Of a stretch of DNA of 47,969 nucleotides, positions 21,821 through 33,056 are shown piece by piece; the stretch's first letter is position 1; every line of letters begins with the position of its first letter. Source of the DNA: Aureobasidium sp. EXF-3400. Its lineage: Eukaryota > Ascomycota > Dothideomycetes > Dothideales > Saccotheciaceae. Location: assembly GCA_024195585.1 (NCBI GenBank), contig SWBL01000370.1, positions 1 through 47,969 of the forward strand. The letters are read 5' to 3'. A program made the position numbers and the translations under genes. The notes under the pieces were generated by a model. It saw nothing but the letters and a program-made list of their open reading frames with translations. It was not told the DNA's origin and did not search any database.

Positions 21821-23214
21821 CGACATAATTACACTTCGAGATGAATAGATTACGCAACCATTTCATGCTGCTCCAGACTCCAAGTCGTTCTTTCCTAGGC
21901 TGATAGTCATGTTGAGTTCCTCGAGCTGTAGGCGACCTGGCTCGGAAAAGCCGCAGACGTGGAGCGTTGTCGACCTTCAAACGGTGTCACTGAGCGCCGA
22001 TGTGCCTTCCGGTCGGTACGACAGTGGACCAGAAAGATGAGGGGTGTAAAGCCCTCTGGCTCTATCCTCACCTAACGTTAGAGTTTGGCTACAGATCAGC
22101 TAAGTCATTGAAGACATTCTAGATACAATACATGGATTTAGCCGCCATCAGATTCAAGAGCATACTACCCTATATTTCGGCCAGGCTATTCTCTTTGGTG
22201 TCGGAGCCGATTTGGAGAGACTGGAGAGGGGTCGCGACCATCTGTTTAGCCATAGAGTGGATTCGAACGTTGTGATGCTCAATGGAAGGATGCTCCAGAG
22301 GACCGGGATTGGCCTCTCGAAAGAACAACCAGCTTGCAAAGACACGAGGAGCAGAAATGATGGTACAATGTTGAGACATCCCAGGAAGCACGCGTCGACA
22401 TCTCACGAGCTTGGAGACATGAAGCAAAATGAACAGGTATGACCTGGGCGCGTTGATTGCAACTCGCGACTGGCAAAAGCGAGAAGTAGGAAGGAACAGC
22501 CGAGAGGTCAATCTAATCTATCGGATCTACCCCATTTCGAAGGCGGTGGATATTCTGCCGCATTGGCTCCTTCGCCACAACGCTCCCTAAATCGCTGCTG
22601 CCGCTGAACATGAATTAACCCAGTGCAGATCTGCTCCATGGAATGAACGCGACCACTCCAGTACCCTCCATAACTACGGCCGAGTCTGGACGAGTCATTC
22701 GTGGCGACTGCTGAAACACATCTTCTGAGATATCTCTTGGTGACATTGGTTTTTGGCGTGATGGCGTACTGCTGTTGCGTGTCACGCAATCTCAACGCCA
22801 TGCTCTACCACTATATGCGGTCAGCAGTCTGGAACTATTCTCGTGATGGATGACCAGATCGACAGGGACGATCATCTATACTTCCGAATAGCCTGAACAC
22901 GTGGAAGCTCTGGAATACAAAGCCATGCACATAGTGGCTATAGAGGCTCTCGTTGTGTTACCTAAACCAGCACCTTGCGTTGGACTAGCTGTGTGATTAA
23001 ATTCACAAGAAGGAGGTGGCTCGTCAGCTCGCTTGATTCTGATACAATAGTTTGCTTGGCGACAAGGCTACCTCCATGTTTCCCGCATGGACAAGCTTCT
23101 CCTCTCTCTCCCATGCCTTGTTATAGGCAAATCACCATGCTGATCAGGCCTCTTGTGATCACTAACGAGAACACCTCTCGTATACCAAGCCTAACCTTGG
23201 CAGGTACTATCTCC
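21821..23214. other. Long intergenic region
   Basis: With the promoter elements that follow it, this makes 1.7 kb without a gene between the transporter and the xylanase. The largest frames (22508-22801 and 22170-22511, both minus) have no recognisable motif and oppose equally long frames on the other strand. A GGTTCGA-like string on the minus strand near 22260 is not part of a tRNA. Nothing further is supported. Confidence 0.5.
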
Positions 23215-23221
23215 TTTAGCC
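23215..23221 (-). promoter_or_regulatory. Candidate XlnR/Xlr1 binding site (distal)
   Basis: TTTAGCC on the plus strand, i.e. GGCTAAA on the minus strand, the core bound by the xylanolytic activator XlnR in Aspergillus. It lies about 340 bp before the xylanase ATG. Assignment is by motif only. Confidence 0.45.
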
Positions 23222-23400
23222 GGCGTGCGGCCGTACACGGATATATAAGACAGCATTGGCATACCCTTCAAATTGCTTGTCGAGCCAAGAAAACCAAGAG
23301 AAATAGACCAAAATCTACTCCATACTGTGCATAGGCGAGACAACAAAGTCAACAACACGTCCGGACGTTGATCAGCAAGTGGACGGTGTACAGCATGTCG

Positions 23401-23407
23401 TTTAGCC
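23401..23407 (-). promoter_or_regulatory. Candidate XlnR/Xlr1 binding site (proximal)
   Basis: A second exact GGCTAAA (minus strand), about 150 bp before the xylanase ATG and 65 bp before its TATA box. Two copies in under 200 bp strengthen the case for xylose-inducible control. Confidence 0.5.
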
Positions 23408-23471
23408 TCAATCGATGTTGGTGTCATTGCGAGGTCGGAACGAGGACGATGAAAGAGAGAGGAAGAGAAGA

Positions 23472-23477
23472 TATAAA
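23472..23477 (+). promoter_or_regulatory. TATA box of xylanase gene
   Basis: TATAAA within gatataaatgagg, 82-87 bp before the ATG at 23559, a normal distance for a strongly expressed fungal secreted-enzyme gene. Confidence 0.55.
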
Positions 23478-23480
23478 TGA

Positions 23481-24310
<830 letters not shown>

Positions 24311-24606
24311 AGTGCGAACAGCTCTAGAGGGACTCGCAATGGCTTTGCTGCTGAGCAGTATGTTCTGATGTCTTTCAATTCTCGCATCTCTCTGCTGAGA
24401 AAGCTGGCTCACGTCTTCGGATGGGTTCTTCCCGAGATTCCGGACCAAAGGCTGACTCTTTTTGTGAATTGTATGGAATTGTTTCACCTCACGCTCTTTA
24501 ATCAATAATCTCGTATCTTGGCTGAATGTCAGTACAATCTATGAGATGATAGTACTTCCAAATCCTGCTCGTGTCTTTCGTGTTCGTCTCCCAAATGTGT
24601 AACCAA

Positions 24607-26640
24607 CTATCTTCTCCTACCAGCACCGCCACCACCGCTGCCTTCGCCTCTAGACTCCAGTGCGACAACCTCACCGATACCAGCAGCCTCCTGTTCATCT
24701 TCCAAGACTTGCATCTCTTCTCTGACATCCCACCATTTCTGTTCGGCGCGCTCAAATGCACTCTTACGGATCTCCTTGACTGATCTCTCGGTGATCTGGT
24801 TTGCGTGCTTGAACTTGTGCTCTTCCAGAATGATATCTTGCCACTGGTGATTCGTACGAGTGAAGAATTCACGCAGAGATTCGAAGGGACGCGGACCAGG
24901 AAGACCGTCAGATTTCTCGGTCGCGGCCTCATCCTCAGGCTCTTCGTCCTCTGCTGCTTGCTTCTTGGCCACATCTTCGGGCTTAGTGATCTCTTCGGGT
25001 GCAACGGAGGTGGCGGGAGTTGAAGTCCCAGCGGTTTCATCTTCGCTCTCGTCTTCCTCGTCATCCTCGTCCTCGTCTTCATCTTCGCTGTCCTCATCCT
25101 CGCTACCCTGCCAGTCTTCAAGCTCGCGACGGAAGATTTCTTTGGCGCCGTCGAGCTTGCCGAGATCGATACTGTGCATCTCGTCAAATGTGAACTCGCG
25201 ATCTCCCTTCTCGAATGTGCCGCCATAGATGTAGAGAGTATCATCTTGTACCGCGAGTTGGGCATTGAATCGAGGATGAGGCATCTCATATTGCACGGGT
25301 TTCTCGATCTTGACATCATCGTCATCGGAGTCGTCGTCACGCTTGACAGGAAGTTCGCTATCGTCCAAGGAACTCTTTCCTTCGATGAGGGCGAGGTTGC
25401 GCAACAGCTCTTCTTCATCTGCTTTTCCTCTTCCACGTCGACCACCACGTTCGTTTCCTCCACCTTGCTTCTTGGCCGGCTGAGCACGCGGCTTTCTGAG
25501 ACTAAGCTGGAAGAAGCGGTTACGGTCGATGTTGAAGGCCAATAGCTGGTTGAAGAACTCGCTGTCAATGCCTTCTTCATCCTCTTCGACATCGTGTACA
25601 CCACCAAACGCGATACCTCTTCCCTTGTGGTGCACCATGGTCGCACCAGCGCGAGCTGGGTTGGGTGAGTTGACCGGCTTCTTTCTCTTCTCCCAACGAA
25701 CAGTAGGCAATGTGTTCATGGGAGCTTCTGCAGGAGGTGGCGTGATACGCAGGAACCATGTATCTTGATGTACCATGGGCTTCATGATGACGCGAGATGC
25801 CTGTCTACCTCCCTTCGACTTACCAGCCGAGGTGGAGGTCTTGATTCTGGAGTATCCACCGTACAGAACTGCTCCAGTCTCGTGAGGCAAGAAGGAGAAG
25901 GATGATCTGGGATCCGGGCGCATGGCTGCCGGGGGCAGGATCGGAATATGCCATTGGAATGTTTGGCAGTCATAGATGTAGAGATCGTTCAAATACTTGG
26001 TTTGTTGTGATGTGTCCTGGAAACCTCCGAAAAGAATGATGTAGCGTTTGAAGGCCACCATACGATGACCGCTTCGTGCGGACGGAGATGGTCCCTTGGT
26101 CTCGATCTTGGCCCACTCCCTGGTCGAGGGGTCCAGACTCCAGAAATCATTGTAATGGTAGAAAGTACCCTGCTTCGGCGAACTGAATTCTCCACCAAAC
26201 ATGTAAATGCCTCCAGTGTTGCCGCCTCTACACATGGCATGTCCACTGCGAGGCAAGGGCGAGTTGGGACTTGTCACCTTGCGCCATTCATCCGAGTTGA
26301 TTCTGTAGATGAACAAATCGTTGAAGAAGTTTGCGATGGCTCCATTGTAGTGTTCGCCTCCGAATAGGAAAAGTTCTCTGCCATCCGAAGGTGAGGCGAT
26401 GAAAGTGGAAGCACTTCTCGGTGACGGGCCACGGACAGTGTCTTCGGTAACCTTGAGGAATTGTTCTTGCTTCTTTGCGTATTCCGCTAGAATTGCGTCC
26501 AGATCGGCCTCTTCAACATCGCTGTCGTCGGCATCCTTCTTATTCTTGGCCTTCTTTTCTGTCTTTTTTGCAACCTTTTCCTGCTTGGCCGCTACTCGAG
26601 CCTTCTTGGCCTCTTTCTTGCCTTTGTCTTTCTTGACCAT
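24607..26640 (-). CDS. kel3: Kelch-repeat protein, KEL3/KLHDC4-like
   Basis: Intronless 677-residue cytoplasmic kelch protein related to yeast Kel3 and human KLHDC4; its molecular role is poorly known. The N-terminus (1-45) is almost entirely Lys/Ala/Glu (MVKKDKGKKEAKKARVAAKQ...). Kelch repeats run from about 85 to 345 and again near 480-500, with the paired-glycine blades LFLFGGEHYNG, YMFGGEF, YIILFGGFQD, AVLYGGYS and LYIYGGTFEKGD. Between them is a Gly/Arg-rich patch (GGGNERGGRRGRG), then a very acidic run of Glu/Asp/Ser near 535-560. A conserved C-terminal segment (LREFFTRTNHQWQDI) follows, ending in a Gly/Arg tail. It lies head-to-head with the hydrolase gene at 27067. Confidence 0.93.
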   Translation of the reverse strand: MVKKDKGKKEAKKARVAAKQEKVAKKTEKKAKNKKDADDSDVEEADLDAILAEYAKKQEQFLKVTEDTVRGPSPRSASTFIASPSDGRELFLFGGEHYNGAIANFFNDLFIYRINSDEWRKVTSPNSPLPRSGHAMCRGGNTGGIYMFGGEFSSPKQGTFYHYNDFWSLDPSTREWAKIETKGPSPSARSGHRMVAFKRYIILFGGFQDTSQQTKYLNDLYIYDCQTFQWHIPILPPAAMRPDPRSSFSFLPHETGAVLYGGYSRIKTSTSAGKSKGGRQASRVIMKPMVHQDTWFLRITPPPAEAPMNTLPTVRWEKRKKPVNSPNPARAGATMVHHKGRGIAFGGVHDVEEDEEGIDSEFFNQLLAFNIDRNRFFQLSLRKPRAQPAKKQGGGNERGGRRGRGKADEEELLRNLALIEGKSSLDDSELPVKRDDDSDDDDVKIEKPVQYEMPHPRFNAQLAVQDDTLYIYGGTFEKGDREFTFDEMHSIDLGKLDGAKEIFRRELEDWQGSEDEDSEDEDEDEDDEEDESEDETAGTSTPATSVAPEEITKPEDVAKKQAAEDEEPEDEAATEKSDGLPGPRPFESLREFFTRTNHQWQDIILEEHKFKHANQITERSVKEIRKSAFERAEQKWWDVREEMQVLEDEQEAAGIGEVVALESRGEGSGGGGAGRRR

Positions 26641-27066
26641 CGCTGCTCAGAAGTTGTTTGTTTTCGATGTTTAGCTCAGGTGTTTTCGCAAGTCCTGTAA
26701 ATATAGTCTTGGTGGACAAATCTTGCTGGTGATGACAACCGTCGGCGTAGCAGACTCCGAGCTCAATCTGGTAGCCACACCCTCGGCAAGCAGACGCCTC
26801 CTGTTTATGCCTCAGGTGTTCAGTGAATGATAAGCATCGAACCAACACATTTGTTGGTAACATCCACTAGATAAAATTCAGTTCTTAAGACAACAGGCTG
26901 TCATGAATAGCTGCGTGAGTGTGACGGCCGAACAAGATGCATCGAGACACGAGCAATGAACAGGCAAGAACGAAGCGGGTGTCAACAATGCTGTGGGGCT
27001 CATCACCCAACCATCACCAACTCAACCATCGACCCCTCTCCATCAATGTCTGCCTAGCAACACAAA
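26641..27066. other. Divergent promoter, kel3 and hydrolase gene
   Basis: 426 bp between opposite start codons. No gene is seen. It probably holds both promoters and 5' UTRs. Confidence 0.5.
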
Positions 27067-28701
27067 ATGGCTACCTCAATTAAAATCGCTGCTGCAAAGA
27101 TAGTAGAGCAGAGAACTCATCAGATACCTGGTACGATCACATAACACATCCAAGCCGTCGCCCAGATTTCTAGCTGCAAAGTGCTTATCTATGGATGATA
27201 CGTGTTGACACTTGATTCATTACAGGTAGGTTGAGAGTCACCGAGCACTTCTTTGATGTCCCCAAAGACTACTCTAAACCCAATGCTGGGACTATTCGCA
27301 TCTTTGCTCGTAGCGTTCGGAAGCACGAATCTCCTGCAGATCAAAGCGACCACGACGAGAAAAAGAGTCAATTGCCATGGATGGTTTTCTTGAACGGTGG
27401 TCCTGGAGGTCCTTGCAAACACCCAAGTGCCTATCCTTTCACCTGGACTATCCTGGACAAAGGCTACCAAATGCTCTACCTCGATCAAAGAGGTACTGGC
27501 CTCAGCACCCCAATCACTCCCAGTACACTGGGCATGCGTGGAGAGAATGATGTACAGGCAAAGTATCTCAAGCTCTTCCGTGCCGACAGTATCGTGCGAG
27601 ACTGTGAGGCTATCCGACAAACTCTGACTGCAGACTACCCACCAGAGAAGCAGAAGTGGAGCATCATGGGACAGAGCTTCGGCGGATTCTGCAGCATCAC
27701 ATACCTGTCGTTCTACCCGCAAGGACTGCGAGAGGCTTTCATCTATGGTGGCCTCCAGCCTCTCGTCAAGCAGCCTGACCCTGTCTATAGGGCGCTGTAC
27801 AAGAGAGTTGCCAAACGAAACAAGAACTATTACGACAAATATCCCGAGGATGTCGACAGGGTCAAGACGATTATCAAGTTCTTGCAACGCTTCGGTGATG
27901 GAGTCATCAAATTGCCGACAGGTGGAAATCTGACTGCAAGACGCTTCCAGCAGATGGGTATTCTATTCGGAATGCATGGAGGCATTGACGGCGTGCACGA
28001 GGTCGTGCTGCGTGCCGCCTATGATATCGAGTCTTTCGGGCATTTGACGAGAGGCACGCTCTCTGGCGTCGACGCCCTCACGTCCTTTGACGAAGGAGTA
28101 GTTTACGCTATTCTGCACGAGCAAATCTACTGTGAAGGGTACGTGAGACATATCTGCTCGGTTTGCACCATTTAACATTACTACAGCGAAGCACCCAACT
28201 GGTCTGCTGAACGCATGCGCAATGAGTTCCCAGAATTTGAGATTACTTCAGAGGGACCCATCTACTTCACCGGCGAGATGGTATGTCTCAAAAACGTTGT
28301 TGCAGTGTTCAAATTAGCTGACACAACACAGATATTCAGCTGGATGTTCGAGGATTACAGCGAGCTTCGCAAGATTCAGGATGTCGCCAACCGTGTTGCG
28401 GCAGACTCTGACTGGCCTGCCTTGTTTGACAAAGAGCAGCTCAGCAAGAACGAGGTTCCTGTATATGCAGCCGTATACCAAGAAGATGTGAGTTTTACTC
28501 GATAGAGTTGTTCACTGGCCCCCTGACTGACGATGTCAAATTCAGATGTATGTCGACTATGACTACTCTCGCGAGACGGCGGAGAAGATCAAGGGATGCA
28601 AGACCTTCACAACCAATGTCATGTACCACAATGCTATTCGAAGCAAGGCCGATGAGGTCATCAGGCAATTGTTCGACCTGAGGGACGATGTCATTGACTA
28701 A
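27067..28701 (+). CDS. Proline iminopeptidase-like alpha/beta hydrolase (S33)
   Basis: Serine hydrolase of peptidase family S33, members of which release N-terminal proline from peptides. Five exons: 27067-27130, 27226-28138, 28187-28280, 28332-28487, 28546-28701; 460 residues, every junction in phase. The oxyanion motif GGPGG lies in VFLNGGPGGP near residue 80. The nucleophile is Ser172 in GQSFGG. DQRGTG near residue 108 is typical of the family. The late Asp and His of the triad probably lie in the EDMYVDYD and TNVMYHN regions. There is no secretion signal, so it is probably cytosolic. Length matches the longer fungal members. Confidence 0.92.
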
Positions 28702-29270
28702 GCGAGACATGATGACTCAAGGAAATGAATCCGAGCACTTCACAGCTTTTTAGAAGTGTATGCATGCTTTGTGTTGGTGGTTGCTGTGGATGGAAGGATG
28801 GTAGAGGTAGATGGTCCAAGCTCAATCCATATCGTCGAGCAATTCGGCTCTTTCTCTTTTGCAATGGAGCAACACCCAAATGTAACTCGCACCTGCTTCA
28901 ACACAAAATCTCCGAAGATATGATCGCTGATTATCGGAGATATCCTAAATCTGGCGGTGCGCTCAGGTGTCGGATTAGGCAATGGCGGTAAGGGACATGG
29001 AGAGCCGGTCCGGGTAGATGATGTGAGCAGTGAAACACATGCATCCGATCCACCATGCGATACATACAACATGGTAGGTTTGGTAGTACCGCTTTTTCCC
29101 TACTAACAATAACTTCTTCCGTCCAACTCATCCTTTTTCACGATACACTCGAGCACACTTGCTACTGTCAACAACCCATATAAGCTATACAACTTTACTA
29201 GGAAACACCCACCACCCTACACAGGTACACAGACCCACGACCAGCCACTCGAGGCACATACACACCCACC
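28702..29270. other. Intergenic region with TATA-like site
   Basis: 569 bp between two genes on the same strand. A TATAAG at 29179-29184 is about 90 bp before the next ATG. No gene or RNA is seen. Confidence 0.45.
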
Positions 29271-30035
29271 ATGACCACAACACCACCAAAACCCATCGAC
29301 CTCTCCCTCCCACGTATCCTCTGCCTCCACGGCGGCGGCGTCACAGCCGAAATCTTCCAACTCCAAGCCCGCGGCCTCATCAAAGCCCTCCCAACCTTCC
29401 GCCTCGTCTTCGCCGACGGCCCCTTCTACTGCGCTCCCGGCCCGGGTATCGCCCCCGTCTACGAAGACTATGGTCCTTTCCGTCGCTGGCTGCGTTGGCT
29501 ACCCGAACACGCCGATATCGATGACGAGGCTGCTATCGAAGAAGTCATGTATTCGATAGAGACTTGCAAGAGCAGTGATCCCGGTACGGGGCCTTGGGTG
29601 GGGTTGATGGGGTTTAGCCAGGGTGCTAAGCTTGCGGCGAGTTTGCTGTATGATCAGCAGGTGCGTGTTGAAAAGACGGGGTACGCGGATACGGAGTATA
29701 AATTTGCGGTCTTGTTGGCGGGGAGGCAGCCGTTGATGCAGTTGTCTGAGTATTCGGTTGGACCTGCTACGCTGGGAGCTGGAGAGATCAGTGAGGGATT
29801 CCATTATGAAGGGCCTAATGAGCATATTCTTAGGCTACCGACGATTCATGTTCATGGGTTGAATGATGCTGGCTTGCATCTGCACAGAGATTTGATGAGG
29901 AAGTACTGTTATCCGGATAGTGTGACGCTCGTGGAATGGGACGGCACACACCGCGTACCACTGAAGAAGACGGACGTCGACAAGATATGCACAGAGATAT
30001 ACAGGATTTCAAAAGAGCAGGGTATAAGGTGTTAG
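29271..30035 (+). CDS. FSH1-family serine hydrolase
   Basis: Intronless 254-residue alpha/beta hydrolase of the FSH1/Dfr1/OVCA2 group, which includes the citrinin-pathway hydrolase CtnB. The motif ILCLHGGGVTAEIF (16-29) forms the oxyanion region; the catalytic triad is Ser116 in GFSQG, Asp199 in HGLND and His227 in DGTHRVP. Length fits the family. No signal peptide is seen. Codon use in the first third is very C-rich (CCACCAAAACCC type) and changes after about nt 29570 to GT-rich codons; this is odd but within one frame. There is no polyketide gene nearby, so a general metabolic esterase is more likely than a pathway-specific one. Confidence 0.9.
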   Translation: MTTTPPKPIDLSLPRILCLHGGGVTAEIFQLQARGLIKALPTFRLVFADGPFYCAPGPGIAPVYEDYGPFRRWLRWLPEHADIDDEAAIEEVMYSIETCKSSDPGTGPWVGLMGFSQGAKLAASLLYDQQVRVEKTGYADTEYKFAVLLAGRQPLMQLSEYSVGPATLGAGEISEGFHYEGPNEHILRLPTIHVHGLNDAGLHLHRDLMRKYCYPDSVTLVEWDGTHRVPLKKTDVDKICTEIYRISKEQGIRC

Positions 30036-30176
30036 AGACAAGAACATTTGGCTTTACTTGGAAATGAGGTTTAGAAGATATGATGAAGTATGTTTTTAAT
30101 GGCCTACATTTACATCTGCTTCACAACCCAAACTTTTACATCTGACAGTGTATCAATTTTCACACAAAGGAGGTCC

Positions 30177-32565
30177 TCAGTTCATTGCAGCCTGCACCTT
30201 TCTCTGGATGCTTGCAATCGTGTCCGGCGTTGTAGTCATGCTGGCCATCAGATACAAGACATTGCCCAACACGCGCGAGTGAATAGCATTCTCCGAAGAC
30301 GAATCATGGAGAAGCGTATCTCTCAGCCCAGTCGCGGCTGTTGAGGTGTAGCCAGAGCCAGCAGGATCCTTGAGCGAGATTGCCAGAACAGAGCCCAGAG
30401 CAAACACGCTCTCGACGTTCGATCTGAGCGAAAGATCGCGCACAAAGTCTTGGGACCACATACTCCACAGGTTCTGCTTGGCATCGTCCTCGTGTTTCCA
30501 AGAGGACTTGAAGCTAGTCCAGGTGGCACCTTCATCCATTTCCTTCATGGTCTTGAGAGAGTATCTTGCAATGTCGCAGCCAACGGCGTGTGCAGTATAG
30601 CTGTGACCGTGGAGCAGGGCATCCGACTTCTCAGGGCTCAAGAAGGCCTCAAAGATACTCTCACTTGCAAGTGTAGTACAGAGAGGCAGCAGACCGCCGG
30701 TGAGTAGTTTGGCATGGACAGAGATGTCGGGTTGCACATCGACAAATGATGAACTGCTGAAGCGGCCGAGACGGTACAATCCAGTAAAGACTTCATCAAA
30801 GACGACGGGAATGCCCTTCCATGCGAGCTCCGAGTCCGGTGTAGCTTCTGCGTTTCCATACAGCTCGGGACACTGCTCACGTGCAACCTTCACCAACATG
30901 TGCTGGAAGAGAGGATCGCTGAAAAGCATACCACCGGCACCGAGGATGACAGGCTCCATAATCAGAGCACCAAACTTCTTGCCCTCTGCAGTCAAAGCTT
31001 CGAGAGAAGTCTTGATATAAGACTCGTAGCGCTCGGCATCGGCCTTTCTACCCGACAGTGCGAAGATCTCGTCCAGGCTGGAGAAAGAACGGACAGGGCC
31101 AAACTCTTCCTCCATGCCTGCAGGAGGCTCGACGATCCACTTGCCTTCTTGCATCTTGACGAGTGGGAAATCAAACCAGTGGCCGCGACCAGAGTACCAT
31201 TCGACTTTCTTGTTGTAAGTTGACGGTTCTGACAAGTCCATGGTGCCGATGGTGTCGCCGTGATAACTGCCCTTGAGGCCGAGGATCAAGATCTCATCGT
31301 CTGGAGACCAGCCGTAACGCTTGCTCGCCGCTTTGAGACCCATCTTGACAGCGACCTCCATGCCAGTGCTTCCGTTGTCGGTAAAGAAGGTCTTTGTAAG
31401 ACGAGGGTTGCCGATGTTCTGGAGCAGTGTCTCCGAAAGTGATACCGCAGGTTCATGTGCAGCACCAGCAAACATGACATGGCCGTAACGTCCAGCAGCG
31501 TGTGCAGCAGTGAGCGCCAATGCAGGGTTTCCGTGACCAAGTCCTTGCGTCCACCATGATGCTGAACCATCAAATGCAGGCTTTAGTTGGTTACCCTCTT
31601 TCGAGCCGGAACCGGAGGAGTTGTGAGTCTGGAAGTAGTCGCCATAGGCTGAATCAATGGCCAAGATGTTCTGCTCCGATCTTTCGGTGTGCTGCATGAA
31701 AGGATGCCAGATGCTCTTATCAGCTCTCTTAGGCAACGATTGTAGACTAGATAGTCTTTGGTCATGAGTGCGAATGACGTTGTCAATACATTCTTCGAGA
31801 CTGGATGAGCTGCTTGCCGATTCGTAGTATTGTCTCATAGATTGCTCATCTTCTGCTTGGGAAGATTTGAGCTCGGGAGGCGGTGGCAAAGAAAGTGTCT
31901 GAATACCCCTCTCCTTGAAGTAGTCTTTCAAATAAGTGTGGTTGTCATATCTTGATTCCTCGAAGATGAGAACAGAGTTTACATCGTATCCGCGGACATG
32001 GAGTGATTCCCAGGATGAGATGGTCGTACCAATGCCACCCAAACGATGGTCACCCACAAGCAAGGCAGGCAATCTCAATGGGCGATAGAGATCCGCTTGT
32101 ACATTTCCAGAAGGTGCTGGAGACAGTACACCGCCAGCAGTTTCGACGACGGCTACAGCATCCTTTCCTGTGGCATATCCAAGCAGTTCATCGTAGACAC
32201 GAGTCAGGATACTCTGGTCATCAATCGGCTCTTTGGAGATCCTGGCAGCAATGTGAGGACTGACTGGGTCATCAAACTGTAGTAGCGTTTTAGATGTGAT
32301 GTCTTTTGAGTATCGTGTTATATGGCTTCGAAACACTTAGCAGTTGATCTTCGACCTAAATGTTCAGATGTGCGTACCGGTTGTCCTGGTCGTCGAGCGG
32401 TCCAGTAGAGATTGGTTTCAGGTAATGCACATTGTAATCTGGTAGTCTCTTCCGTAGAGCTTTACAGAGCAATGTGCTGACAACCGTTTTTCCTACACCA
32501 GTATTGGATCCGTATACCTGTACGGCCCTAAGCCTCGGCCATAGAGCAGATCCGACTTGACGCAT
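30177..32565 (-). CDS. bioDA: Bifunctional dethiobiotin synthetase / DAPA aminotransferase
   Basis: Fusion enzyme for two consecutive biotin steps: the aminotransferase turns KAPA into DAPA, and the synthetase closes the ureido ring to dethiobiotin. Exons 32378-32565 and 30177-32325 (52-nt intron, GTACGC donor, CTAAG branch) give 778 residues. The BioD part (about 1-240) has the P-loop GSNTGVGKT and the conserved PISTGP and DDPVSPHIAA segments. The BioA part (about 265-778) has GSYHGDT, DEVFTGLYRLG, and the PLP lysine Lys602 in HAKLLTGGL. The N-terminus is short and basic; mitochondrial targeting is known for plant and some fungal bioDA but is not clear here. It follows bioF on the same strand with 491 bp between them. 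Confidence 0.95.
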
Positions 32566-33056
32566 GTTGGAGTAATTGGACTAGATGAACCAAGGAGTGT
32601 CACAGCGACATGAATACTTTGAGTAGCGGCTGGACGAAGCGAAAGAACGAGAACAGAATTGATGATGATTCACGACAATGTTCAATGGTCTAGACAGTTG
32701 GTGGGAATGTCACCGTCTTCGGCGTACCGGCTCGGCGCTGTCGGACATCGTTTCGGGGAATTGATTGCCGATTCAACTAAGCTTATTTCGACCCTTTGGG
32801 TGTTCCTCGCTCTTTACTTCCTCGAATTGTGCTTGCTCGTTTTGATATGAATCAAATACTTGCGAAAATCTGTCGTATTCATATTATCGATAAATATGTG
32901 TTCGGTAGGAATGATGGAGAGTGTTCGTGGAGCTAGGATTTGGCGTTACACAAGGACTCGTCACTCCTGCTTTGCTCGCACGACTTCACAGCACGAAATA
33001 AATATATATTTTATGGTTCCGGAGGTATCTCTACTCCCCGATGGTCCAACACCCGG
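32566..33056. other. Promoter region of bioDA
   Basis: 491 bp between the bioF stop and the bioDA start. AT-rich stretches near 33000 (AAATAAATATATATTTTA) belong to the bioF 3' side. No gene is seen. Confidence 0.45.

Noticed and set aside
22240..22290. tRNA T-arm-like GTTCGAATCC on the minus strand
   Set aside because: The flanking bases do not form a T stem and no A box or anticodon arm is present.
22508..22801. 97-residue minus-strand frame
   Set aside because: No family resemblance, no splice continuation and no promoter features.
25070..25110. Trinucleotide-like TCC/TCG repeats as a microsatellite
   Set aside because: They encode the acidic Glu/Asp stretch of the kelch protein and are explained by coding.
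24498..25646. 382-residue frame overlapping kel3 on the same strand
   Set aside because: Composition (long Ser/Arg/Lys/Thr runs) shows that it is an alternative frame of the acidic kelch gene.
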